64,000 bases of DNA from an uncultured Pelagibacteraceae bacterium (GTDB taxonomy: Bacteria; Pseudomonadota; Alphaproteobacteria; Pelagibacterales; Pelagibacteraceae), in NCBI GenBank assembly GCA_902568465.1, contig CACFQR010000002.1, forward strand, positions 60,379-124,378, in the 5' to 3' direction. This document shows, piece by piece, positions 53,968-62,534 of the stretch. Positions within the stretch are counted from its first letter, which is position 1; each line of letters begins with the position of its first letter. The position numbers and the translations under genes are program-made. Below the pieces are notes generated by a model, which worked only from the letters and a program-made list of their open reading frames with translations, was not told the origin of the DNA and searched no databases.

Positions 53968-56108
53968 GAGCTTTCAACTAATAAAGATTGCAAAAGAATA
54001 CCTAATTTTCTTGCATCAGGACTCTCAAATATTTCTAATGGAGAAATTAAATTACTAAATTTGAACATTATAATATTTTCATTTTTTAATTCACTTTTCT
54101 TAACATCAATGCTTATTTTATTTAAATTTTCGATTTTGTTAAGGTTTACTTGACTTTTTAAAATATTATTTAAATATATTTCAACATTAAAATTTTGTTC
54201 ATTATTACTTGTGTATTTTTTGAGATCAAAATTTATTCTAAAATTATCATTATTAGACTGTTCCAATCTAAATAATACAAATGCTATTTCTCCTTCGGAC
54301 CAAACTCCATCATTACCAAAATTATGTGTCCAGCCTACACCTAAAAACTTTTCTCTTTCTTCAAATGCAAAGTTTACTCTTTTATTTAGTTGAATTTCAT
54401 TAAATTGTACATCTGAGAGTAAATCAATATCTTTTTGAGACATTTCCTTTTTTTTATTAGGCAAGAATAGCCAAAAATTATCTCTATAAAAAAATCCACC
54501 ATTCGTGTCTTTTAAAATTTGTTTCATTAATTTTAGATGGCCAAGGTTATCGATGACATAGGCTGTATCCTCTGGCATTTTATTACTGTACAAAGAATTA
54601 TTGAAATCATATCTAGCTAAAGCTGCTTTTGCTCTATCCATTCCAGCTACTAAAACTATATCAGTTTTTTTTATTTTACTTGTTCCTAAAAAATGACTTA
54701 ACGAAGTAAATAGTGGGCCATAGTTGTTATACAAATATGTTGTTCTAAATTTATCAAAATTTTCCGGAATTTCTTTCCAAATTTTATTTTCCAATATTTT
54801 GGGTTCTTTTAAATGACCCCTAGAAATAAAATGATGTTTAAGGCCCGGATATGTGTCTGCTAGCTGCAGTATTAGGCCAACAATTATTATAATTGTTCCG
54901 TTCATAATTTTGGTATTTCTGTAAATAGTAATTAGTGAAAAAATAATTATTAAATAATAAACTGGCCAAAAAAATCTTCCAGTTGCAGCAAATATGCTTA
55001 ATGATCCAAACAAGTAATTATGCAGAGGTATATTAATTATTTCCTTTCCCATAAAACTTAAGTTTGTAGTTAATGACCAAAAAGTGATTAAAACAGCAAA
55101 AACTAAATAGCCTGTATAATTTTGAATAAAATTTTTTATGAAGTTCTTTTTTTTAATGCTATTGGTAAAAAAAATAAAAAGGGCTATTATAAAAATAAAA
55201 ATATTTCCTAATCCTAAATAGTTAAATCCCTCAATATTTGTACCAGGTATATTTTTAAAGAAGCTAGACCAGTATGTGCTTGCTGTACCTTCGTCAACTT
55301 CTGGATCTATTATACTAAGTAAATCTAAATTAAGATTACCATATCCACGAGAAACTGCACTTATTACCGTTGTTTCAAAGTAGCCAAAAATATACATAAA
55401 AAAAACAACGAAGATTATTGAGTAGGTTAGGTTTAAAAAAGTAATTACAAAATTTTTTTCCTCTCTAAATTTTTGTAATAAGAGTGCACAATATATTCCA
55501 AAGAGCATTACGGTAAAATAAAGATGAATAAGAGTTGATAATATTAATAGCAGCATCCAATAAAAATCTATTTTTCTCTTATTTTTATTTGTGCATATTA
55601 AATTTAAATAAAATCCAAGCAAAATTAACCAATGACCACCCAAAGAAATATGAAATGAGATTCTATAAATAAGAATTGGAGCAATCAAAAAAATTAAACT
55701 GGAAAGTGTCGAAAAAAAATTATCATTACTTATTTTGTAAATTATTAAATAAGAAATATACAATTGCATAAAAAAACATAAAACTATCCATAAGGAAAAA
55801 TATTGAAAATTATAACTTAAAAAATTACTAAATAATTTAAATATAAATGCAAATAACGGAATCGAATCTGAAAATATTATTGATGTTCCAATATCCAAAC
55901 CATAGTTCGGGTTTTTCCCCAGAGGGAAGCGCCAGACATCATCTCTAAAAAAGGTCCAGCCATTTTGAGCATTACTTTTGTCACCACTTCCTAACAACCA
56001 ATTTATTTCATTAAAATAAATATTATCTAAGCCGACAAAGCATATCGCAAGTAAAAGTGCTAACAATAAATAAAGTAAAATTAAAATATAATTTTTTTTA
56101 AAAAACAT
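53964..56108 (-). CDS. DUF6311-family membrane protein (probable membrane glycosyltransferase)
   Basis: A 714-residue protein with about 12 membrane helices in residues 1-430 and a soluble C-terminal domain. GWTFFRDDVWRFPLG followed by NYGLDIGTSIIFSDSIPL is the signature I associate with DUF6311, thought to be related to GT-C transferases. The C-terminal beta-rich part (residues 560-714) looks like a carbohydrate-facing domain. It may transfer a sugar from a polyprenyl phosphate on the periplasmic side. The GT2 downstream could supply that lipid-linked donor. Confidence 0.75.
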   Translation of the reverse strand: MFFKKNYILILLYLLLALLLAICFVGLDNIYFNEINWLLGSGDKSNAQNGWTFFRDDVWRFPLGKNPNYGLDIGTSIIFSDSIPLFAFIFKLFSNFLSYNFQYFSLWIVLCFFMQLYISYLIIYKISNDNFFSTLSSLIFLIAPILIYRISFHISLGGHWLILLGFYLNLICTNKNKRKIDFYWMLLLILSTLIHLYFTVMLFGIYCALLLQKFREEKNFVITFLNLTYSIIFVVFFMYIFGYFETTVISAVSRGYGNLNLDLLSIIDPEVDEGTASTYWSSFFKNIPGTNIEGFNYLGLGNIFIFIIALFIFFTNSIKKKNFIKNFIQNYTGYLVFAVLITFWSLTTNLSFMGKEIINIPLHNYLFGSLSIFAATGRFFWPVYYLIIIFSLITIYRNTKIMNGTIIIIVGLILQLADTYPGLKHHFISRGHLKEPKILENKIWKEIPENFDKFRTTYLYNNYGPLFTSLSHFLGTSKIKKTDIVLVAGMDRAKAALARYDFNNSLYSNKMPEDTAYVIDNLGHLKLMKQILKDTNGGFFYRDNFWLFLPNKKKEMSQKDIDLLSDVQFNEIQLNKRVNFAFEEREKFLGVGWTHNFGNDGVWSEGEIAFVLFRLEQSNNDNFRINFDLKKYTSNNEQNFNVEIYLNNILKSQVNLNKIENLNKISIDVKKSELKNENIIMFKFSNLISPLEIFESPDARKLGILLQSLLVESS

Positions 56109-56127
56109 TATAAATAATATAATCCTA

Positions 56128-57546
56128 TCAAGAATAAAATAATAATAGTTCTAAGTGTATATACATTTTTTTAAATATAAGCGAACCTAAGCCAATTAGA
56201 GAAAATAAAGAAATTAATTTTTTCTTTTCTTTAAGGGGCTGGTTAAAAGTCTTATCAAAAAAATTTGAGTTAGCTATCGTAGACAAAGCAACAATTAACC
56301 AAACAATAGCTCCATTCCATGAAGTAAATAAATCACCTGTTGATTTTATTGGCCAGACCTCAAACATTAAAGCAATAATTATAGGAAAGAAGAAAAGCTT
56401 AAAATTACTATCTCTAAATGTTTTTTGTCTTAATTTTTTAAATGCTTTTAAAAAAATTAAAAAAATAAAAGCTGATATTAGTAAAAAACCTAAAATTCCA
56501 AAATCATGTAATACTTGTAGATGATAATTATGTGGGTGAGTAGAGCAACTATATTTATTTTCTTTGTTTGCAATTATTTGGCACTTTGTTCTAAATGATT
56601 TATGCCCGTGACCTATAATTGGACTATATTTCCAGGACTCTAATACAGTCATATATATTCTATAATGATAAGAGCTAGTTAGATCCACAACTTCTTTTTT
56701 AACATTTTTTTCGCTATTTAATATTTCACTTTCATTATTTGTATTTTTTTCAACAACAAATCTTTTATATAAATGTTGATATTTTTTTTTAACAACACTG
56801 TCAAAATTAATAACCAATGAAGCAATTAGTATGAATGCCATAAAAGATGCAAAAATTGGAAGTCTCGTTTTTTTGTAGAATAAAAAAAGTAACACAAAAC
56901 TCCCAATCAAAATTATTGTGGACATCCTATTACTTGCTAGAAATGCTCCTATTAATAAAAGTAAAATAACTAAAAATAATATTTTTTTGTTGAGGTTTTT
57001 ATTTTTAAATAAAAACATGCATCCAAAAACTGAAAATAAAGAAAATTTTTGTATATATGTGCCTGCAATTGCCTCATGCTCAAAAGGCCCACCAATCATT
57101 CCATCCCATCGTGTGTAACCAAATATATCTTTTCCAAAAACGTATTGAATTATAACATCTACAGAAACAAAAACAGTACACACTAGGGAAATAATAAAAA
57201 AATTAACTAAATTCAATTTATTATTTTTTATAAGCAATTCTATAACAAAATATAATAATAGAAATCTTATGAGTAAAATTGATTTTATTGTTGATCCATA
57301 ATTATTTTGCTCAACATTTAAAAAAGTAGTAAATATAACAAATAAGAAAAAAATTGTTAAAAGGATATTTGTATAATCGAAAGTAAAGTTATATTTATTT
57401 TTTTTGATATAAAAAAAACTTACAATAATTAATAATAATATATTTAAATTAACAACAAGACTTCCGATTATAAGAGAAACAGGGATTAAACAAAATAAAA
57501 AGTTTAATAGTTGATTTTGTGAAATATTTTTTTTGTTTAAAAACAT
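56128..57546 (-). CDS. O-antigen ligase/polymerase-family membrane protein (WaaL/Wzy type)
   Basis: A 472-residue membrane protein with about ten helices. The Wzy_C region is visible: YSPIIGHGHKSFRTKC and SCSTHPHNYHLQVLHDFG with the conserved His, followed by helices ending LLLFYS. Ligase and polymerase cannot be told apart from sequence. It lies upstream of the DUF6311 gene in the same direction and starts 20 bases from the divergent GT39-type gene. Confidence 0.83.
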   Translation of the reverse strand: MFLNKKNISQNQLLNFLFCLIPVSLIIGSLVVNLNILLLIIVSFFYIKKNKYNFTFDYTNILLTIFFLFVIFTTFLNVEQNNYGSTIKSILLIRFLLLYFVIELLIKNNKLNLVNFFIISLVCTVFVSVDVIIQYVFGKDIFGYTRWDGMIGGPFEHEAIAGTYIQKFSLFSVFGCMFLFKNKNLNKKILFLVILLLLIGAFLASNRMSTIILIGSFVLLFLFYKKTRLPIFASFMAFILIASLVINFDSVVKKKYQHLYKRFVVEKNTNNESEILNSEKNVKKEVVDLTSSYHYRIYMTVLESWKYSPIIGHGHKSFRTKCQIIANKENKYSCSTHPHNYHLQVLHDFGILGFLLISAFIFLIFLKAFKKLRQKTFRDSNFKLFFFPIIIALMFEVWPIKSTGDLFTSWNGAIVWLIVALSTIANSNFFDKTFNQPLKEKKKLISLFSLIGLGSLIFKKMYIHLELLLFYS

Positions 57547-57566
57547 AAGTTATTAATAAATTAAAA

Positions 57567-58841
57567 ATGAAATTTATTCAAAATAATAAAGTGATCATAA
57601 ACCTGAAAATTTTTTATAGCATAACTTTTGTATTGCTTTTTAGTTTTTTATTAAGGGTTATCGCGGTTTATTACTATGGAGATACTCAAATTGAAAACGA
57701 GTGGTCTCAACTACTAAATAATTTATACGATAATAGAACTTTATCATATAGGTCATTTGAAAATAATTTAATTCCTTCCGTTTACATGCCTCCCTTGTAT
57801 GTTCTATTTTTATTTATAATAAAACTATTTGTTCCAGAAAATTTAAATTTCGTTAAAACAGTTTTATCTATACAAATAATTTTATCAATTTTTTCTATTT
57901 ATATTTTTTATAATTTAAGTAAATATTTCTTTACTAAAAATTGGAGTATTTTTATTTCTTTTATATTATCTATATTTCCGCTAGAAATTTATGCCGTAAC
58001 ACAAACCTCTTCGGTAAGTTTACAATTTTTTTTGTTAACTTCTTACATGTACCTTTTTTTTTCTATTTCAAGATTAAAAGAATTTAGCTGGCACAAAGCT
58101 TTTCTTTTTTCATTAGTGTCATCGCTTCTAATGTTATTAAGAGGAGAATTTTACTTAATATTTATTTTAACTTTATTTTATTTATTTTTTTTTAAAAAAA
58201 TAAATATAAAGAAAATAATAGCTATTTTATTAGTTAGCTTAATAATGCTATCACCATACCTGATAAGAAATTATGTAGTTTTTAATAAAATAACGTTAAC
58301 TAAATCGGCTGGATACAATTTATGGAAAGGAAATAATCCCTTTTCCAAAATAGAAGGAGCGGAAACTGCAGAAGCTTTCTCTCACAATAATATAAATGAA
58401 AAAATTGAAAATTTGTCTAAGGATAAATTATATGACTTTAACTATGATCAGCTTTTTTTAAAAGAGGCCTTGATTTATATTAAATCTGAGCCATCAAAAT
58501 TTTTAACGAGATCTATAAAAAGATTTTTTAGTTATTTTTATTTTAATTTAAACTCAGACTATCCAAATTACTATAACCCACTATTTATTGTTCCTATTGC
58601 TGTAACTAGTATTTTTTCAACTTTTGGAATTATAATTACATTGAGAAAGCTAAACTTTGATATAGGCTACTTGCTTGTATATTTGTTTTCGACTATCTGT
58701 ATTTTTTCTCTATTTTTTATATTACCAAGGTATAAAATTATAATATTGCCAGCACAATTAATTTTTATGAATTATTTTTTCTTAGAGTGCTATGAAAAAA
58801 TTAAGCCTTTAAAAAAACTATTTAATAATGGGCGCAATTAA
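57567..58841 (+). CDS. GT39/ArnT-like membrane glycosyltransferase
   Basis: A 424-residue protein with about ten hydrophobic helices. The first periplasmic loop carries YYYGDTQIENEWSQL, where the GT-C Asp/Glu is expected, then SVYMPPLYVLFLF and FPLEIYAVTQTSS, and LRGEFYLI. This pattern is typical of PMT_2-type transferases that use a polyprenyl-phosphate sugar. The start is ATG 57567, only 20 bases from the opposite gene. It begins the last plus-strand group. Confidence 0.72.
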   Translation: MKFIQNNKVIINLKIFYSITFVLLFSFLLRVIAVYYYGDTQIENEWSQLLNNLYDNRTLSYRSFENNLIPSVYMPPLYVLFLFIIKLFVPENLNFVKTVLSIQIILSIFSIYIFYNLSKYFFTKNWSIFISFILSIFPLEIYAVTQTSSVSLQFFLLTSYMYLFFSISRLKEFSWHKAFLFSLVSSLLMLLRGEFYLIFILTLFYLFFFKKINIKKIIAILLVSLIMLSPYLIRNYVVFNKITLTKSAGYNLWKGNNPFSKIEGAETAEAFSHNNINEKIENLSKDKLYDFNYDQLFLKEALIYIKSEPSKFLTRSIKRFFSYFYFNLNSDYPNYYNPLFIVPIAVTSIFSTFGIIITLRKLNFDIGYLLVYLFSTICIFSLFFILPRYKIIILPAQLIFMNYFFLECYEKIKPLKKLFNNGRN

Positions 58842-58846
58842 AAACT

Positions 58847-59602
58847 ATGAGTAAAGTAACTATAATTCTTCCAACTTATAACTGCGAAAAATATATAGAA
58901 GAAACATTAAATTCTATTATTGAACAATCCTTTGAAGATTGGAAATTGATTATTGTCGATGACGCATCAAAAGATAATTCAATAATTATAATTAAGAAGT
59001 TTTTAAGCGATGAGCGAATAACTTTAAAAAAATTGAAAAAAAATAAAGGAGCAGGATTTTGTAGAAATTTTGCTTTAAGAGAATCGTTTTCTAAATATAT
59101 TGCTTTTATTGATTCTGATGATATTTGGAATAAAGACAAATTAAAAAAACAAATTCATTTTATGGAGACGAATAATCTAGATTTTACTTATACAAATTAC
59201 ACCCCATTTAAAGTAAAAAAGGGTATTAAAAAATTTCAAAGGGAAATAAAACCTCCTGAAAAATTAACGTACAATCTATTTACAAAAAAAACTTCAATAT
59301 GCACAAGCTCAATGATGGTAAAAAGGGAACAAATTGGTCTAACAAAATTTATCAACACCAAAATTTGCGAAGATTATTTTTTTAAATGTAAACTACTAAA
59401 AAAATGCAATTCTGTAAGAAATTTTAATGAAACTATGACGTATTACAGGATTTCAAAAAATTCGTTACAAAGTAAAAAACTTAGGAATTTTTATTGGGTT
59501 TGGTATATAAACAAGCGGTATAATAAAATGAATTTTATAAATAATATCCTTTCATTATTTTTTATTTCAATTAATTCAATTAAAAATTATGGATTTAAAT
59601 AA
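58847..59602 (+). CDS. family 2 glycosyltransferase
   Basis: A 251-residue GT-A protein: VTIILPTYNCEKYIEETLN, IIEQSFEDWKLIIVDDASKD and YIAFIDSDDIW with the DxD motif. SMMVKREQIG and CEDYFFKCKLL follow, with Glu-Asp as the likely catalytic pair. The end overlaps the WecA-like gene by 14 bases. It probably adds the second sugar on the lipid carrier; this is inferred. Confidence 0.87.
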   Translation: MSKVTIILPTYNCEKYIEETLNSIIEQSFEDWKLIIVDDASKDNSIIIIKKFLSDERITLKKLKKNKGAGFCRNFALRESFSKYIAFIDSDDIWNKDKLKKQIHFMETNNLDFTYTNYTPFKVKKGIKKFQREIKPPEKLTYNLFTKKTSICTSSMMVKREQIGLTKFINTKICEDYFFKCKLLKKCNSVRNFNETMTYYRISKNSLQSKKLRNFYWVWYINKRYNKMNFINNILSLFFISINSIKNYGFK

Positions 59603-60650
59603 CAAATTTTTTTTTTTAATATTAGCTCTTTCCACTTTATTTTTTTATAAATATTTTTTGTATATTAAAAAAAAAATTGGTTTTAAATTTTTAATTGATG
59701 ATAACTTAAGCAAGCCCCAAGCATTCCACGTTACCCCAGTATCAACGGTGGGTGGAGTAGGTATATTCCTTTCTTTTTTAATATTTTTTTTTTATTCTTT
59801 TTTTTTCGAAAATTTTAAATATTTTGAATATTTTACTTTTTGTTCAGTTTTCTTTTTTCTTGGTTTATTAGATGATCTTAGAGTTAACTTAAAACCTAAG
59901 TTTAGACTTTTGATGATGATAAGTTCTTTAATAGTTTTAGTTATTTTTAATAATGTTTATATAGAAAAAACTGGACTAGAATTCTTAAATAATTTTTTAG
60001 AAATAGATATTTTTGCACTTTTTTTTATTTGTTTGTGTTTTTTATTTATTATTAATGGTTCTAATTTAATTGATGGATTTAATGGCTTATTAGGGATTCA
60101 TGCTTTAATAATTATTATTAATTTATTTTTTTTAAATTACTTTGGAGGAAATAAAGACTTAGCTTTTATATTATTTAGCAGCATAATATTTCTTATAGCA
60201 TTTCTTTTTTATAACTTCCCAAAAGCTAAAATTATTTTAGGAGATAGCGGTTCCTACTTTTTGGGGGCTTTTATAGCTTTGTCTACAATAAAAACTAGTA
60301 TAGCAAATCCAGAGATCTCTCCTTTTTATTTTTGCATATTACTATTTTATTTATTTTTTGAAGTTTTCTTTTCCTTTTTAAGAAAGTTATTAAAGGAAAG
60401 AAAATCTCCACTTTTTCCAGATAAAAAACATTTGCATATGTTAGTTTTTGAAATTTTTTACAAAAAAAATAAAGACAAAATCAAAAGTAATTATTTAGTT
60501 TCTATAGCTATTAATTCTATTTATTTAGTTTTAACTATTCCTGCAGCTTTAAACATGCAAAATGGATTGTTTTGTAAATATTATTCTATACTGTTTTTTG
60601 TTACCTATATTTATTTTTATAAAACTGCTAATAAAAAAACTTATTATTGA
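59589..60650 (+). CDS. WecA/MraY-family undecaprenyl-phosphate sugar-phosphate transferase
   Basis: A 353-residue membrane protein of the polyprenyl-phosphate HexNAc-1-P transferase family. Visible: HVTPVSTVGGVGIFLSF, FLGLLDDLRVNLKPKFRL with the Asp-Asp pair, NGSNLIDGFNGLLG, ILGDSGSYFLGAF and DKKHLHM near the end, matching the H-x-H loop. It starts glycan assembly by moving sugar-1-phosphate from UDP-sugar to undecaprenyl phosphate at the inner membrane. It is likely the initiating enzyme for the polysaccharide in this region. The stop TGA lies inside a promoter-like sequence for the next gene. Confidence 0.9.
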   Translation: MDLNNKFFFLILALSTLFFYKYFLYIKKKIGFKFLIDDNLSKPQAFHVTPVSTVGGVGIFLSFLIFFFYSFFFENFKYFEYFTFCSVFFFLGLLDDLRVNLKPKFRLLMMISSLIVLVIFNNVYIEKTGLEFLNNFLEIDIFALFFICLCFLFIINGSNLIDGFNGLLGIHALIIIINLFFLNYFGGNKDLAFILFSSIIFLIAFLFYNFPKAKIILGDSGSYFLGAFIALSTIKTSIANPEISPFYFCILLFYLFFEVFFSFLRKLLKERKSPLFPDKKHLHMLVFEIFYKKNKDKIKSNYLVSIAINSIYLVLTIPAALNMQNGLFCKYYSILFFVTYIYFYKTANKKTYY

Positions 60651-60675
60651 CATTCATAGATATTGTAATTAAATA
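60647..60675 (+). promoter_or_regulatory. sigma-70-like promoter for the kinase/nucleotidyltransferase and isomerase genes
   Basis: A perfect TTGACA at 60647-60652, overlapping the stop of the WecA-like gene, and TAAATA at 60670-60675 with a 17-base spacer precede the ATG at 60706 by about 30 bases. The intergenic gap of 55 bases here is longer than most in the island. The -10 box matches TATAAT at four of six bases, so this is a candidate only. Confidence 0.5.
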
Positions 60676-60705
60676 ATTAAAAGAGATATTAATTAGGAAT
60701 TTTTC

Positions 60706-61479
60706 ATGAAAATTTTAGTAATGGGATTACCCGGATCTGGTAAGACGACTCTTGCTTCTAAATTAGTATCAAGAATCGATGCTAAATGGTTGAACGCTGA
60801 TGAGGTGAGAAAAAAAGTTAATGACTGGGATTTTTCTGAAGAAGCTAGGAAAAGACAAGCTAAAAGAATGGCGGACTTAGCAGAAAAATATAAAAAAGAG
60901 GGCCATAATGTTGTGGCAGATTTTATTTGTCCAACACCTGAAGCTAGAAAATTGTTTAATGCTGACTTTATTGTTTGGGTAGACACAATTAAAAAAGGAA
61001 GATTTGAGGATACAAATAAAATGTTCGTTAAACCTGACAAGTATGATTTTCATGTAACAACACAAAATGCAGAATTATGGTCTTTACAAATTGCTGATAA
61101 AATTTTTCCCTATAAATGGGACAATAAAAAACCCACAGCCCAAATGCTGGGACGTTGGCAGCCTTTTCATGATGGTCATTACGTACTTTTTGAGGAAATT
61201 ATTAAAAAAACAGGTCAAGTTTGTATTCAAGTCAGAGATGTCCAGGGAGTAGATGACAATCCTTTTGATTTTGAATTCGTTAAATCAAAAATTAAAGAAA
61301 GATTAGAGCCAAAATATAAAAATAGATTTCAAGTTGTCTTGGTTCCTAATATTACTAATATTTGTTATGGTAGAGGAGTTGGTTATAAAATTGAGGAAAT
61401 TGTTTTATCAGAAGAGGTACAAAAAATTTCAGCTACAAAAATTAGAGCCGGCATGCGCAAGAAAGGAGAATTAAAATAG
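60706..61479 (+). CDS. fusion: APS-kinase-like P-loop domain plus HxGH nucleotidyltransferase
   Basis: A 257-residue two-domain protein. Residues 1-135 resemble APS kinase: GLPGSGKTT at 7-15, LNADEVRKKV, and DFSEEARKRQ; VVADFICP is the next strand. Residues 145-250 have the cytidylyl/NMN-adenylyltransferase pattern: GRWQPFHDGH with H155 and H158, and ISATKIRAG as the second signature. The order kinase then transferase is seen in human PAPS synthase, but the second domain is not ATP sulfurylase. It is followed four bases later by a GmhA-like isomerase, giving a layout comparable to GmhA plus HldE; a role in an activated heptose or in PAPS or another cofactor is open. Confidence 0.85.
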   Translation: MKILVMGLPGSGKTTLASKLVSRIDAKWLNADEVRKKVNDWDFSEEARKRQAKRMADLAEKYKKEGHNVVADFICPTPEARKLFNADFIVWVDTIKKGRFEDTNKMFVKPDKYDFHVTTQNAELWSLQIADKIFPYKWDNKKPTAQMLGRWQPFHDGHYVLFEEIIKKTGQVCIQVRDVQGVDDNPFDFEFVKSKIKERLEPKYKNRFQVVLVPNITNICYGRGVGYKIEEIVLSEEVQKISATKIRAGMRKKGELK

Positions 61480-61482
61480 TTT

Positions 61483-62052
61483 ATGTCAGACGATATTTTC
61501 ATAAAGAAATATTTAGATGATTTTTCTGAACTTTCAAAACCCAATGAAGAAATTATACAAAAAATAATTAAAACAAAAAATTTACTTATAGACGCAAAAA
61601 AAAATAACGCGAAAATAATGATATTTGGAAATGGTGGTAGTGCTGCGATTGCTAGCCACGTGAGTGTAGATTTGACAAAAAATGCAAACATCAGAACAGT
61701 AAATTTTAATGAAGCAGATTTGATAACATGCTTTTCTAACGATTATGGTTATGAAAGATGGGTTGAAAAAGCAATTGATTTTTATGGTGACCAAAAAGAT
61801 GTTTTAATTCTCATCTCTTCAAGCGGAAAATCTGCCAATATGATAAATGCATGCAAGGCCGCAAAAAATAAAAAAATTTCTAAAATTATTACCTTTACAG
61901 GACATGAAAAAGGTAATCCTTTATCCCAACTTGGAGAAATTAACTTTTGGATTAATAGTAAAGCTTATAATTTTGTAGAAAACATTCATCAAGTTTGGCT
62001 TTTGAGCATTGTTGATTTAATCATAGGAAAAAGGGAATATTCTCCCAATTAA
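61483..62052 (+). CDS. SIS-domain phosphosugar isomerase (GmhA-like)
   Basis: A 189-residue SIS protein. MIFGNGGSAAIASHVSVDL and ILISSSGKSANMINA are the family motifs, NDYGYERWVEKA and VENIHQVWLLSIVDLI the D-sedoheptulose-7-phosphate isomerase-like ones. Length (about 190) fits GmhA. The preceding bifunctional kinase/nucleotidyltransferase could give it partner steps toward an activated heptose. It ends 14 bases before the tRNA gene of the opposite strand. Confidence 0.85.
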   Translation: MSDDIFIKKYLDDFSELSKPNEEIIQKIIKTKNLLIDAKKNNAKIMIFGNGGSAAIASHVSVDLTKNANIRTVNFNEADLITCFSNDYGYERWVEKAIDFYGDQKDVLILISSSGKSANMINACKAAKNKKISKIITFTGHEKGNPLSQLGEINFWINSKAYNFVENIHQVWLLSIVDLIIGKREYSPN

Positions 62053-62065
62053 ACATTTGTTCGTA

Positions 62066-62140
62066 TGGTGGGGGTTGTTGGTAACGCTCCAACTACCTCG
62101 TCGATGTCAACGACGCACTCTACTTTTGAGCTAAACCCCC
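62066..62140 (-). tRNA. tRNA-Val (anticodon GAC) with atypical D and T loops
   Basis: On the minus strand, from 62140 down to 62066, all stems are fully paired: acceptor GGGGGTT/AACCCCC, D stem GCTC/GAGT with a G-T closing pair, anticodon stem CGTCG/CGACG, T stem GTTGG/CCAAC, and CCA is encoded. The anticodon loop TTGACAT gives GAC, valine. The D loop is AAAAGTA (no GG), and the T loop is AGCGTTA instead of TTCRANN. Some partners are still matched (one G in the D loop and C56 could pair). It runs toward the GmhA-like gene and ends 13 bases from it. It may be a working minimal-loop tRNA or a tRNA-like element. Confidence 0.75.
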
Positions 62141-62230
62141 TTTTGTCTTTTTGCTTCGATTTTGATTGTAATGATACAACAAATATTAAGAAATTATAAA
62201 AAGTTTAGTAATTTGATAAATTATTGGGTA

Positions 62231-62259
62231 TTTACAAAAAACAATAATAAATATATACC
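62231..62259 (+). promoter_or_regulatory. candidate promoter for 5S rRNA
   Basis: TTTACA at 62231-62236 and TATATA at 62252-62257 (spacer 15) or TATACC at 62254-62259 (spacer 17) lie just before the 5S gene, placing a start site near the mature 5' end at 62265. A stand-alone 5S needs its own promoter. The spacer is not ideal in the first version, so confidence is moderate. Confidence 0.4.
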
Positions 62260-62264
62260 CATTG

Positions 62265-62382
62265 AGCCTGGTGATTATTGCGAAGGGGCAATACCCGATC
62301 CCATTCCGAACTCGGAAGTCAAGCCCTTCAGCGCCGATGGTACTTTGTCTTAAGACATGGAAGAGTAGGACGTTGCCAGGCT
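62265..62382 (+). rRNA. rrf: 5S ribosomal RNA
   Basis: A 118-base gene whose ends pair (AGCCTGG with CCAGGCT). Inside are the conserved loop CCGAACTCGGAAGT and CAGCGCCGATGGTA, and the GAAGAGTAGGACG segment, all standard for bacterial 5S. There is no 23S gene upstream within the window; instead the glycan island adjoins. This matches the SAR11 arrangement where 5S is separated from 16S-23S. The region before it (62141-62264) contains no coding gene; a 63-codon frame overlapping the 5S is accidental. Confidence 0.96.
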
Positions 62383-62405
62383 AAAAATTTAAAAATATTT
62401 TTTTT

Positions 62406-62531
62406 ATGAAAGTAGTAAGTTCTCTAAAATCGCACAAAAAAAGAGATTTGAACTCAAAGCTCGTTCGAAGAAGAGGAAGAATATATATAATAAATAAAAA
62501 AAATCCAAAATACAAAGTCAGACAGAGATAA
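62406..62531 (+). CDS. rpmJ: ribosomal protein L36, type B (cysteine-free)
   Basis: A 41-codon gene: the protein starts [14 protein letters not shown], has [14 protein letters not shown] and ends YKVRQR. This is L36 of the second (YkgO-like) type, longer and lacking the zinc-binding cysteines of the main L36. It lies 24 bases after the 5S rRNA and its stop overlaps the region of the transhydrogenase start, so it may be co-transcribed with one of them. It functions in the large ribosomal subunit. Confidence 0.93.
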   Translation: MKVVSSLKSHKKRDLNSKLVRRRGRIYIINKKNPKYKVRQR

Positions 62532-62534
62532 TGA

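Noticed and set aside
60706..61479. Reading the fusion as a PAPS synthase (APS kinase plus ATP sulfurylase)
   Set aside because: The second domain is too short and carries the GRWQPFHDGH and ISATKIR pattern of small nucleotidyltransferases, not ATP sulfurylase.
62162..62353. 63-codon frame overlapping the 5S rRNA gene
   Set aside because: It runs into conserved 5S sequence, so it is a chance frame and not a protein gene.
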